A stretch of 64,000 bases of DNA. It comes from Priestia aryabhattai (GTDB lineage: Bacteria > Bacillota > Bacilli > Bacillales > Bacillaceae_H). The DNA is taken from assembly GCF_023715685.1 (NCBI RefSeq), contig NZ_JAMBOQ010000005.1:124001-188000 (forward strand). Reading direction: 5' to 3'. A program made the translations under genes and the position numbers. Positions 50,062 through 58,342 of this stretch are shown in pieces; position 1 is the first letter of the stretch, and each line of letters begins with the position of its first letter. Under the pieces are notes generated by a model, which saw only the letters and a program-made list of their open reading frames with translations, did no database searches and was not told the origin of the DNA.

Positions 50062-50483
50062 TTTTTTTGATAAAATTCCTTTTTTTGTTTAATTTTATCT
50101 GTATCCATTTCACTATATTTTAACTTTTAAATGATATAAGATAAGGACAACGATTCAGTGGATGTTGTTTGAAGTATTGGACATGCATAGGACCAAAGTT
50201 TGTTCATATAATGAGTGGGGCCATGTAGAATAAAAATACAGGTTTAAATATGTTTAATAAAAAGGAAAAAGAGTTAAAGATGACGAATAAATTAAACGAA
50301 AAGGGGGGAGTTCGCTTATATTTTAATAAAGTATAGTAAAGAAAATGTTCTACATAAAGTAACCACATAAAAATAAAGTAAATCAGCTGTTTATACACCA
50401 GAAAATACAGTTTTTTTCTATTGATAGTTTGTAAATGTGCTAATTTTTGAGAATAAATTTCTATTTAAGTAGTAGAATCATTG

Positions 50484-50492
50484 TGATATAAT
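50484..50492 (+). promoter_or_regulatory. Extended -10 promoter of tagO
   Basis: TGATATAAT carries the TGN extension plus an exact TATAAT. The -35 at the expected distance (TTTAAG) is poor. The leader would be about 110 nt. Confidence 0.5.
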
Positions 50493-50609
50493 CCATTTTG
50501 GGAATAAGTAAGTAATTATTGTCATACGCAATTTGAAATACTATCCAATTATATAAAGTTGGATACATTTTTTATGGTTTTGGTTAACATAAACCTGAGG
50601 AGGGTCTCC

Positions 50610-51662
50610 ATGCTATATTTGACCTTGTTTATTTGTTTTATTACATCTATTCTGATCACTCCGCTGGTTAAGAAGCTGGCGTTTAAAATAGGTGCAACGG
50701 ATAAACCAAATCAACGAAAAGTTCATCAAAAAATTATGCCTCGCCTTGGAGGCTTGGCGATATTTTTTAGTTTTCTTATTGGATACCTCGTTTTACAGCC
50801 TGACAGTAAATATGCGCTGCCGATTTTAATCGGAAGCATCATTATCATCATTACCGGTGTTTTAGATGATATGATTGAGCTATCCGCTAAAATCAAATTA
50901 GGCGGTCAGCTAGTAGCGACATTAATTGTTGTTGTATACGGTGGAGTCCAAATTGACTTCATTAACTTGCCATTTGGCGGAAAATTAGAATTCGGAATGT
51001 TAAGTATTCCAATTACGGTATTATGGATTGTAGGAATTACCAATGCTATTAATTTAATTGATGGATTGGATGGATTAGCTGCCGGTGTTTCCTCTATTGT
51101 ATTGATTACCATTTCGGGTATGGCTATTATGATGGGCAATGTGTTTGTGACAAGCATGGGTTTCATCGTATTGGGAAGTACGCTCGGATTTTTGTTTTAC
51201 AACTTTCACCCCGCTAAGATTTTCATGGGCGATACAGGAGCACTATTTTTGGGCTATATGATTTCTGTATTGTCTCTGTTAGGATTTAAAAATGTAGCGG
51301 TTATTTCCTTCATTGTTCCGGTTATTATTTTAGGGGTACCAATTTCAGATACGTTCTTTGCTATTATTCGCCGAATCGTAAAAAATCAACCGCTATCGGC
51401 TCCTGATAAATCTCATTTGCATCATTGCTTGTTGCGCTTAGGGTACAGCCATAGACAAACAGTTTTAATTATTTATGGAATGAGTGCGATATTTGGTTTA
51501 GCGGCAGTTATCTTCTCAAAGGTACAAACAATGTGGGGTTCTTTTCTTGTACTAGCTATCCTCCTTGTAGCGATTGAAATTATCGTTGAAAAGATAGGGC
51601 TAGTTGATAAGACATATAGGCCAATTCTCAACATGGTTCGTGGGCTACGTTTAAAAAATTAA
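50610..51662 (+). CDS. tagO: Undecaprenyl-phosphate GlcNAc-1-phosphate transferase TagO
   Basis: A 350-residue polytopic membrane enzyme (about 11 helices) transferring GlcNAc-1-P to undecaprenyl phosphate, the first step of wall teichoic acid and related polymers. Motifs: KPNQRKVHQKIMPRLGG, GVLDDMIELSAKIKLGGQ with the catalytic aspartates, NLIDGLDGLAAG, FHPAKIFMGDTGALFLG and the HLHH-type SHLHHCLLRLG. ATG 50610 follows GAGGAGGG. Upstream in-frame codons from 50559 have no ribosome site. It is convergent with the LCP gene, as in B. subtilis. Confidence 0.95.
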   Translation: MLYLTLFICFITSILITPLVKKLAFKIGATDKPNQRKVHQKIMPRLGGLAIFFSFLIGYLVLQPDSKYALPILIGSIIIIITGVLDDMIELSAKIKLGGQLVATLIVVVYGGVQIDFINLPFGGKLEFGMLSIPITVLWIVGITNAINLIDGLDGLAAGVSSIVLITISGMAIMMGNVFVTSMGFIVLGSTLGFLFYNFHPAKIFMGDTGALFLGYMISVLSLLGFKNVAVISFIVPVIILGVPISDTFFAIIRRIVKNQPLSAPDKSHLHHCLLRLGYSHRQTVLIIYGMSAIFGLAAVIFSKVQTMWGSFLVLAILLVAIEIIVEKIGLVDKTYRPILNMVRGLRLKN

Positions 51663-51700
51663 TCAAAAAGACCTCTTGGATATCCAAGAGGTCTTTTTGA
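51663..51700. terminator. Bidirectional terminator between tagO and tagV
   Basis: A perfect 38-nt palindrome: TCAAAAAGACCTCTTGGAT and its inverse, ending beside the tagV stop. Confidence 0.93.
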
Positions 51701-52699
51701 TTATTCTGTTGTATCTGAAGTTGATTCAATGCCTAAATGCTTGCGGAGCTTTTCACTTACTTTTTCCACTGAATCATTGTCTAGTTTGAAGTAGTAAACG
51801 CCGTTAATTTTTTCATCGCTACCGTCTAAGTTAATGGTTTCGATGTCTACTTTTTTCGAAGCATAATCGTAAAACGAAAGCATTTCACCGAACATTAAAT
51901 TCGTTTTCATATTATCACCAACAGCTTCGATAAGATTCCCATATTTATTTAGTGATCCAATGGATGCAGCTTTTTTAATCATGGCTTCAATCAACTGCTG
52001 TTGTCTTTTTCCTCGCTCAATATCGTTGTCTTGTTTTCGTGTTCGAGCAACAGCTAATGCTTCTTCGCCATTTAAATGTTGTTTTCCTGGTTTTAAGACA
52101 ATAGCATTATGACGATCTTTTGAGTCTTTTTCATTCATCGCATAAGGTACATCAAAATCGATTCCCCCAAGTGAGTCTACAATGTCTGTGAAAGCTTTAA
52201 AATTCACTTTAACATAGTAATCAACAGGAACATTAAACAGCTGTTCTACCGTTTCTACAGTTGCTTTTGGACCTCCGTACGCATGCGCATGCGTAATTTT
52301 ATCTTTTTTGTTCACTTCAGGTATATAAACCCGCGAATCTCGAGGTATGCTTACAAGCTTTACGGTTTTATTTGTTTCGTTAAAGGTTGCCAAAATTAAA
52401 GCATCTGTACGGGCTGATTTTCCGAATTTCCTGGTTTCACTATCATCCACGCCCATAAATAAAATGGATATATCATCTTTTTTGGGATCGATTTTACGAT
52501 CACGCATAGGAGAATTATCGCGATCTCCGAGTCCTTCATAAGAATCAGAAGCTACTGTTTTAGCTTTAACAAATAAATAAGAGCCATAAGCGGTTGCAGA
52601 AAGCCCTAAAATAAGGATAGGTAACAGAAAAAATGTAAAAAGTCTTCGTTTTCTTTTCCGTTTGTTTACTCTTTTTTGAAAACGTCTATATTGAGCCAT
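51701..52699 (-). CDS. tagV: LytR-CpsA-Psr family ligase, TagV type
   Basis: A 332-residue membrane-anchored LCP enzyme that moves lipid-linked wall polymers onto peptidoglycan. Basic cytoplasmic start, one helix (LFTFFLLPILILGLSATAYGSYLFV), then the LCP domain (about 85-250) with FMGVDDS, ARTDALILATF, SIPRDSRVYIP and ARTRKQDNDIERGKRQQ. Position between tagO and yvyE matches B. subtilis yvhJ (tagV). The start at 52699 is set by reverse-strand GGAGAAACC. The longer frame to 52732 is not needed. Confidence 0.9.
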   Translation of the reverse strand: MAQYRRFQKRVNKRKRKRRLFTFFLLPILILGLSATAYGSYLFVKAKTVASDSYEGLGDRDNSPMRDRKIDPKKDDISILFMGVDDSETRKFGKSARTDALILATFNETNKTVKLVSIPRDSRVYIPEVNKKDKITHAHAYGGPKATVETVEQLFNVPVDYYVKVNFKAFTDIVDSLGGIDFDVPYAMNEKDSKDRHNAIVLKPGKQHLNGEEALAVARTRKQDNDIERGKRQQQLIEAMIKKAASIGSLNKYGNLIEAVGDNMKTNLMFGEMLSFYDYASKKVDIETINLDGSDEKINGVYYFKLDNDSVEKVSEKLRKHLGIESTSDTTE

Positions 52700-52826
52700 A
52701 CGGTTTCTCCTTTTATTCGTATATTCGAACACTTATTGTGACACTTAGTATGTGTTATAAATTGGAATGTATGAATCAAACTCGTCAAAGCTATGCATTT
52801 GCACGAGGTTTTTACTCATTGACAAG

Positions 52827-52854
52827 TAGCGCAACCATCAGAATAGTTGCGCTA
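52827..52854 (-). terminator. Possible terminator of yvyE
   Basis: TAGCGCAAC pairs with GTTGCGCTA around a 10-base loop, 40 bases after the yvyE stop. T tracts are weak on either side. Confidence 0.4.
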
Positions 52855-52894
52855 TTTATCAATTGTACAATGTTTTTTAATAAGAGTAAATAAT

Positions 52895-53530
52895 TCATTC
52901 TACATCCTCTTCTAAATAGGTCGTCTCACCTGCCCGAATATCTGTTTGTCCGTTTGTTAGCTCGGTCATCCATTCAGTAAATGCTTCTGTTTGAGCTTCC
53001 TCTACAAATGTTTCAATCTCTACCATATCTGCGTAATGAATTTCTTTTAATAGATAAACGGAACTTCGAAGCTCATTTTCTAATTTTCCAAGCCATGTAT
53101 AGTTGACGTTTGTATGCATAACCGTCATGAGAGTTCTTTTGACTGTACCTAATTCATTTAACGCTTCTGAAACGGATTTCCCATACGCGCGCACCAAGCC
53201 ACCTGCGCCCAATTTAATACCTCCGAAATAGCGCGTAACGACGACCACCGTATCTTTTAAGCCTCTCTTTTTGAGCACTTCTAACATTGGTACGCCTGCT
53301 GTTCCACTTGGTTCTCCATCATCGTTTGCTTTTTGAAATTGATCTCGTTCTCCAATTAGGTAAGCTGAACAGTTATGAGTAGCATTCCAGTGCTGTTTTT
53401 TAATGTCTTGAATAAATTGCTGAGCTTCTTCCTCAGTTGTTACACGTTTCATATGACAAATGAATCTAGATTTTTGAATAGTGATTTCATGTGAACCTTC
53501 TTGTTTTACGGTATAATATTGTGATAACAA
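52895..53530 (-). CDS. yvyE: IMPACT/YigZ family protein YvyE
   Basis: A 211-residue protein of the YigZ/IMPACT family (UPF0029). N-terminal domain with KSRFICHMKRV, HNCSAYLIG, NDDGEPSGTAGVPML and VVVTRYFGGIKLGAGGLVRAY, and a C-terminal DUF1949-like ferredoxin-fold region (about 135-205). Relatives are linked to translation or nucleic acid binding, but the bacterial role is unclear. It lies between tagV and the divergent degS, as in B. subtilis. The reverse-strand start follows AAGGAGG. Confidence 0.9.
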   Translation of the reverse strand: MLSQYYTVKQEGSHEITIQKSRFICHMKRVTTEEEAQQFIQDIKKQHWNATHNCSAYLIGERDQFQKANDDGEPSGTAGVPMLEVLKKRGLKDTVVVVTRYFGGIKLGAGGLVRAYGKSVSEALNELGTVKRTLMTVMHTNVNYTWLGKLENELRSSVYLLKEIHYADMVEIETFVEEAQTEAFTEWMTELTNGQTDIRAGETTYLEEDVE

Positions 53531-53966
53531 TCAAAAAATCCTCCTTAGCGTTATAAATAGAAGAAAAACGGGTATTTACGTACTTTTACTTGCTATTAGT
53601 ATAAAATGTTTATGAAAAGACATCAATTAATCAAATTCAAAATCACTTAAACAAGCTATACAGAATATACGTTATAATAAAATAGTGTGCAGGCTTGTAT
53701 AGCTAGATAATGAAATGGTTTAAACAGGCAGTTAGTCACTGTTGAAGAGTGAGCGTAAATGGTAATCTATTCAAATAACGCGAGTCAAACGTCGATTGAT
53801 GTCGAGTTTGAGGGTACTAAAAACAACCGTTACTTTTTGGATATAAAAAGTCAGATAGGGAGAAAATATGGATCTTATCCTCACAATTCAGATAGGTCAT
53901 ACGAATACTATATAGCATGAACGTATAGGCATTTCTCCGAATGTGAGTATAGTTTGGGGTGAGTAA
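53531..53966. other. Divergent yvyE-degS gap
   Basis: 436 bases. An exact -10 TATAAT at 53673-53678 faces degS but has no clear -35. A 53-codon frame, 53759-53920, starts with ATG and a weak GAGTGAG site, beginning MVIYSNNASQTSIDVEFEG, and ends 47 bases before degS. It could be a leader peptide gene or chance. No terminator was seen. Confidence 0.4.
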
Positions 53967-55115
53967 ATGTCGAAACATAAATTAACAAGCAAGGCACTTG
54001 ATGAAATTTTTGAGAAGATTATTGGCACAGTAGGAGATAGTAAAAATGAAGTCTATCGCCTTTCTGAAGATGCCAGACAAGAATATCAGCAAATTAAAGA
54101 AGAGTTAGAAGTGTTAAAAGGAAAAGTTCTTGAGACGATAGAGCAAGGCGATAAATTGGAAACTCAGGCAAGGTTGGCTCGAAAGCGTTTGTCTGATGTG
54201 AGCCGACATTTTCAAATTTATTCAGAGCCTGAAGTAAAAGACGCTTATGAAAAAGCACACGAATTACAAACCAAGCTGCTCATGAATCAGCAAAGCGAAT
54301 ATCAGCTGCGTAATCGTCGAGATGAACTAGAAAGACGCTTGCTTACATTGGAAGAAACGATTAAACGTGCAGATCATCTGGTAGGTCAAATTTCCGTTGT
54401 GTTAAATTATTTAACAAGTGATTTAAAACAAGTAGGGGAAATAGTAGAAGATGCTATTCAAAAAGAGTATTTTGGTTTTCGGATTATTGAAGCTCAGGAA
54501 GAGGAAAGGAAACGTTTATCAAGAGAGATTCATGACGGGCCAGCTCAAATGCTTGCAAATGTTATGATGAGATCGGAATTAATTGACCGAATTTACCGGG
54601 AACGTAGTGCAAAAGAAGCAATGGAAGAAATTCGAGATTTACGAAAAATGGTTCGTTCTGCCCTATACGAAGTGCGTCGGATTATATATGATTTAAGACC
54701 GATGGCACTTGACGACTTAGGTCTAATTCCGACGCTGCGTAAATATCTTGATACAATCGAAGATTATAACGAAGGCAAGCCTCGGATTACGTTTATTTCC
54801 ATTGGACAAGAGAAGCGAACTGCTTCAAAATTAGAAGTAGCACTGTTTCGTCTAGTGCAAGAAGCTGTAACGAACGCATTAAAACATGCAGACGCGACAG
54901 AAATTCAAGTGAAGATAGAGTTCAACAATGAACACGCTATTTTGCTTGTCAAAGATGACGGCTGCGGTTTTAATCAAGAAGAGAAAAAAGAGAATTCGTT
55001 CGGCTTAATAGGAATGAAAGAGCGTGTTGATTTGTTAGATGGGACTATTTCCGTTCATTCGAAAATTAACCAAGGCACGCTTGTTATGATTAAAGTACCG
55101 ATTATAGCCGCTTAA
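53967..55115 (+). CDS. degS: DegS sensor histidine kinase
   Basis: A 382-residue cytoplasmic kinase/phosphatase controlling DegU. Long N-terminal coiled-coil sensor domain (about 20-175, DegS family), HisKA_3 dimerisation domain with phosphorylated H189 in RLSREIHDGPAQM, and HATPase_c with NALKHADA, DDGCGF and FGLIGMKERV. No membrane segment. ATG 53967 follows TTGGGGTGAG. degU follows 77 bases on. Confidence 0.96.
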   Translation: MSKHKLTSKALDEIFEKIIGTVGDSKNEVYRLSEDARQEYQQIKEELEVLKGKVLETIEQGDKLETQARLARKRLSDVSRHFQIYSEPEVKDAYEKAHELQTKLLMNQQSEYQLRNRRDELERRLLTLEETIKRADHLVGQISVVLNYLTSDLKQVGEIVEDAIQKEYFGFRIIEAQEEERKRLSREIHDGPAQMLANVMMRSELIDRIYRERSAKEAMEEIRDLRKMVRSALYEVRRIIYDLRPMALDDLGLIPTLRKYLDTIEDYNEGKPRITFISIGQEKRTASKLEVALFRLVQEAVTNALKHADATEIQVKIEFNNEHAILLVKDDGCGFNQEEKKENSFGLIGMKERVDLLDGTISVHSKINQGTLVMIKVPIIAA

Positions 55116-55192
55116 AAAGGCAGAGATATGTATATAAATAGGGGTCAATATAGAGTAAAACATTTGTTGTTCGATTTGGGGAGGAATCAAAC

Positions 55193-55876
55193 ATGCAGAC
55201 AAGAATTATCATAATCGACGATCACCAATTATTCCGTGAAGGAGTAAAAAGAATTTTAGATTTCGAAAAAGATTTTGAAGTAGTTGCAGAAGGTGACGAC
55301 GGTAGCGAAGTTATTGACCTTGTAGAAGAACATCAACCTGATGTTGTAATCATGGATATTAACATGCCGGCTGTAAATGGTGTAGAAGCTACGAAAAAGC
55401 TTGTAGAAGTAAATCCGGACGCTAAAGTTATTATCTTATCTATCCATGATGATGAGACGTATGTAACTCATGCCTTACAAACAGGTGCACGAGGCTATCT
55501 GCTAAAAGAAATGGATGCCGATGCGTTAATTGAGGCGGTGAAAGTAGTTGCAGAAGGTGGTTCATATTTACACCCGAAAGTAACGCATAGTTTAGTAAAA
55601 GAGTACCGCCGACTGGCAGCTCAAGGACAATCGTCTTCTTATCCGCACGAACCAATTGAAATTCGCCGTCCACTACATTTGTTGACGCGTCGTGAGTGCG
55701 AAGTGTTACAACTGTTAGCCGATGGTAAAAGTAACCGAGGAATCGGAGAAGCATTATATATTAGTGAAAAAACCGTTAAAAACCATGTGAGTAATATTTT
55801 GCAAAAAATGAATGTAAATGATCGTACTCAAGCTGTTGTTGTTGCAATCAAAAATGGCTGGGTAGAAGTAAGATAA
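55193..55876 (+). CDS. degU: DegU response regulator
   Basis: A 227-residue NarL/LuxR-type regulator governing degradative enzymes, competence, motility and biofilm genes. Receiver with D9, D10, phosphoacceptor D55 (VVIMDINMP) and the lysine in GYLLKEMD. C-terminal helix-turn-helix (about 160-220, [20 protein letters not shown] with [13 protein letters not shown]). ATG 55193 follows GGGGAGGAAT. A strong terminator ends the operon. The Vpr-type protease and the flagellar genes in this window are plausible targets by analogy. Confidence 0.97.
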   Translation: MQTRIIIIDDHQLFREGVKRILDFEKDFEVVAEGDDGSEVIDLVEEHQPDVVIMDINMPAVNGVEATKKLVEVNPDAKVIILSIHDDETYVTHALQTGARGYLLKEMDADALIEAVKVVAEGGSYLHPKVTHSLVKEYRRLAAQGQSSSYPHEPIEIRRPLHLLTRRECEVLQLLADGKSNRGIGEALYISEKTVKNHVSNILQKMNVNDRTQAVVVAIKNGWVEVR

Positions 55877-55880
55877 GTTC

Positions 55881-55922
55881 AAAAGTCTGATATACCACTA
55901 GGTATATCAGACTTTTTTTTTC
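55881..55922 (+). terminator. Rho-independent terminator of degSU
   Basis: AAAAGTCTGATATACC, loop ACTA, GGTATATCAGACTTTT, then a T run. Confidence 0.93.
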
Positions 55923-56303
55923 TTTTTATAACTTTTTTTGAAATTGTGGGTAAAAAGTCATGTTTAATGAGAGGGGAAAACAACCGATAAGTTAAGGGAA
56001 GAAAATACCTTTAATGATAGGAAGGCGAAGGATGATACCTTTGCGAATTCACTCGTCCTTCAACGTCGCTTAAGCATGAAGGAAATCTTAAGGATCCTAC
56101 AACTTTCGACGAAAGCATCCATACCTCAAAACAATGTTCATCAATTTGATGCAAGCTCTTGTAAAGAAAGGTCTTCAATAAATTCAGATACATATGAGGT
56201 GCTAGAAGAATTTATTCGAACCTCAACTGGTTCCCTTTAAAACTTTAAGAGTTAGCTTTTAGTGAAACAAATAGAAAACTGATTTAAAGAAGACAAGAAG
56301 GTG
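55923..56303 (+). other. Gap with a sigma-D-like promoter and an unexplained open frame
   Basis: After the degU terminator there is a sigma-D-like promoter (55964-55990). A frame runs open from about 55972 to TAA 56240 (about 89 codons). Its first ATG is at 56076 and lacks a ribosome site. A separate ATG at 56032 has AGGAAGG upstream but stops after 13 codons in another frame. This may be a decayed or frameshifted small gene, or a long leader for the FliS-like gene. Confidence 0.35.
55964..55990 (+). promoter_or_regulatory. Sigma-D-like promoter upstream of the FliS-like/YaaR-like genes
   Basis: TTAA at 55964-55967, a 15-base spacer, ACCGATAA at 55983-55990, versus TAAA-N15-GCCGATAA. One mismatch in each box. 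A flagellar-type promoter suits the FliS-like gene downstream, although the leader would be about 300 nt. Confidence 0.45.
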
Positions 56304-56735
56304 ATGAAGCTGAATTTTATAACGGAAGAATTAATCTATCAAAAATCTCCGCAAGAGCTAACAGCTATGCTGTATGAAAAATTTATTCATAATATTGATG
56401 AAGCTGTTATAGCAATTCAACACAACGATTATTTTACAGCGAATGAAAAAATTAAACAGTGCAACGATATTTTATATCGTCTAGGAATTGGCTTAACATA
56501 TCAAGCAGGGATCATTGCAGAGCAGTTAGATACCCTTTATAACTATATGTATGAGAGATTAATTATGGCTAATTTAAAAAAAGATACGTTTATTTTATGT
56601 GAAGTTCAACAAATGATGAAGAAGCTTTCTAACGCTTGGAATGAAGTGTTAAAAGCGACGCCTAAAGTTATCTCTTCGCCCCGAAAAAACAAGCTGTCTT
56701 CTTATGAACAGCATATAAGTATCACTCTTAGCTAA
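56304..56735 (+). CDS. FliS-like flagellin export chaperone
   Basis: A 143-residue helical protein with FliS features: SPQELTAMLYEKFI near residue 15, AIQHNDYFTANEKIKQCNDIL, and LYNYMYERLIMANLKKDTF near residue 80, followed by a short basic tail. FliS keeps flagellin unfolded for export. It stands outside the usual fliD-fliS locus, so it is probably a second, divergent copy. A GTG codon at 56301 precedes ATG 56304, and ribosome-site spacing is poor for both (AGAAGG). A sigma-D-like promoter lies about 300 bases upstream. Confidence 0.75.
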   Translation: MKLNFITEELIYQKSPQELTAMLYEKFIHNIDEAVIAIQHNDYFTANEKIKQCNDILYRLGIGLTYQAGIIAEQLDTLYNYMYERLIMANLKKDTFILCEVQQMMKKLSNAWNEVLKATPKVISSPRKNKLSSYEQHISITLS

Positions 56736-56855
56736 AGGATAATCATCATATCCAAGCATCAAATGCCTATCGAAACCTTTCAGCTAATCAAGCTAGCACA
56801 TATAAAAGTCTAGATTGAATGGAGTGTATACTAACAGAGAAAGGAGAGATACATA

Positions 56856-57293
56856 GTGGAGGTACAGCGAATTAAAGGTCTTTCTTCTTCCGTGAATACG
56901 ATTAGAGAAAAAGAAATAACGGGTTCGGTTTCATTTACAGGAGTAATGGTAAAGAAACAAAAAGAACTGACCTATGAACATTTAACTCAAGTGATAAATA
57001 AAATTGAAGAACAAGGAAAGCAGTTAGTAAAAAGTCAAACTATTGATTCTTTGCGAAAATACAAGACGCTTGTGAAGCAGTTTATGAACGAAGTCGTTAA
57101 AAATGGTTTTGAACTGCATGAAGAAAGAGGATTTAATCATAGAGGAACGACTAAAGTATATAAGTTAGTGAAAGAAGTGGATACAAAACTAGTTGATTTG
57201 ACAAATGATATCCTCCAAAAAGAAAAAGGCAGTTTGAATTTACTCAAGCGGGTTGGAGAAATTCAAGGTTTGTTAATTAATATGTATACGTAA
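56856..57293 (+). CDS. YaaR-like (DUF327) protein
   Basis: A 145-residue helical protein resembling B. subtilis YaaR (DUF327): ELTYEHLTQVINKIEEQGKQ near residue 38, the central LRKYKTLVKQFMNEVVKNGFE, and the C-terminal VGEIQGLLINMYT. Role unknown. GTG 56856 is eight bases after AAGGAGA. It follows the FliS-like gene by 120 bases and precedes degV. This pair is not at this site in B. subtilis, so it is an insertion or a lineage-specific arrangement. Confidence 0.75.
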   Translation: MEVQRIKGLSSSVNTIREKEITGSVSFTGVMVKKQKELTYEHLTQVINKIEEQGKQLVKSQTIDSLRKYKTLVKQFMNEVVKNGFELHEERGFNHRGTTKVYKLVKEVDTKLVDLTNDILQKEKGSLNLLKRVGEIQGLLINMYT

Positions 57294-57399
57294 GTAAGCT
57301 TTTACTAATAGGTAAACCTCTCGTTACATGCATTTTAATCCTAAATGTTGTAGAATAGAGTGAAATTATTTTATAAAACAAAGGATGGATCCCTATCTT

Positions 57400-58245
57400 A
57401 TGAAAACAGCAATTATTACAGATAGTACCGCCTATATATCAGAGGAAATTCGATCAAACTATCATATACATATGGTACCGTTAAGCGTTATTTTTGGTGA
57501 AGAAACATATCGTGAAGAAGTGGATATGACTGCAGATCAATATTTTAAAAAAATTAAAGAAGCAAAAAATCTTCCAACCACTTCTCAGCCTGCTATTGGA
57601 GAATTTGTAGAGTTGTTTGAACAGTTAAAACGAGATCAATTCGATTCAGCTATCGTTATTACGTTATCTAGTGGAATTAGCGGAACGTATCAGGGTGCTT
57701 TGACGGCAGGTAGCATGGTAGAAGACTTTGACGTGCACGTATTTGATTCAGAAATCAGCTGTATGGTTCAAGGCTTTTATGCAATTGAAGGAGCCGAGAT
57801 GGTCCGATTAAATAAACACCCTGAAGAAATCATTGCGCGTTTTGAAGAGATGAAACTATCAATGCGTGCGTATTTTATGGTAGATGATCTATCGCACTTA
57901 CAGCGTGGAGGTCGCCTAAATGCTGCTCAGGCTATTATTGGCAGTCTTCTTCAAGTAAAGCCTGTGCTGCATTTTGAATCTAAAAAAATTGTTCCATTTG
58001 AAAAAATTCGTACGCGTAAGCGAGCATTAAAACGAATCACCGAGCTTCTTCATGAGGATGCAAAAGAAAACGTACCTATGAAAGCTGTAGTTATTCATGC
58101 TAATCGTGAGGATGAAGCAAAAGAAATTCAACGAGACTTAGAACAAGAATACCCTCATATTGAATGGAGCCTTTCTTATTTTGGTGCTGTCATTGGCACG
58201 CATTTAGGTGAAGGTGCCATCGGTATAGGCTGGTATAAAAAGTAA
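57400..58245 (+). CDS. degV: DegV family fatty-acid-binding protein
   Basis: A 281-residue two-domain protein binding a fatty acid, likely as the lipid-carrying partner (FakB-type) of a fatty acid kinase. Signature KTAIITDSTAYI, LPTTSQPAIGEF, the lipid-contact region LSSGISGTYQGA, and MVDDLSHLQRGGRL. ATG 57400 gives the B. subtilis DegV (YviA) length and N-terminus. ATG 57385 overlaps the AAAGGAT ribosome site. It lies between degSU and comF, as in B. subtilis. Confidence 0.9.
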   Translation: MKTAIITDSTAYISEEIRSNYHIHMVPLSVIFGEETYREEVDMTADQYFKKIKEAKNLPTTSQPAIGEFVELFEQLKRDQFDSAIVITLSSGISGTYQGALTAGSMVEDFDVHVFDSEISCMVQGFYAIEGAEMVRLNKHPEEIIARFEEMKLSMRAYFMVDDLSHLQRGGRLNAAQAIIGSLLQVKPVLHFESKKIVPFEKIRTRKRALKRITELLHEDAKENVPMKAVVIHANREDEAKEIQRDLEQEYPHIEWSLSYFGAVIGTHLGEGAIGIGWYKK

Positions 58246-58248
58246 TCG

Positions 58249-58277
58249 AAAACCAAATCATTTGATTTGGTTTTTTT
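58249..58277 (+). terminator. Rho-independent terminator of degV
   Basis: AAAACCAAATCA, loop TT, TGATTTGGTTTT, then three T. Confidence 0.9.
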
Positions 58278-58342
58278 GCAGGAAAAAACACCTTTCTTTG
58301 CGTATATAGATGTGTACGATAAACATAGAAAGGAATGAAGAT

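Larger units (their letters stand above)
49981..50609. other. Divergent yuaF-tagO gap
   Basis: 629 bases. It holds the reverse sigma-W promoter at 50036-50061 and the forward extended -10 promoter of tagO at 50484-50492. The region between is AT-rich. A weak frame of 28 codons at 50250-50336 has no good ribosome site and is not called. Confidence 0.5.

Noticed and set aside
50250..50336. 28-codon frame in the yuaF-tagO gap beginning MFNKKEKELK.
   Set aside because: No good ribosome site, very short, A-rich chance composition.
56011..56193. Reverse-strand frame of 60 codons opposite the unexplained forward frame after degU.
   Set aside because: No ribosome site, unusual composition, and the forward strand explains the region at least as well.
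58278..58342. ComK box before comFA (AAAAAACACCTTTC).
   Set aside because: Only one imperfect AAAA-N5-TTTT half was found. ComK sites need two at defined spacing.
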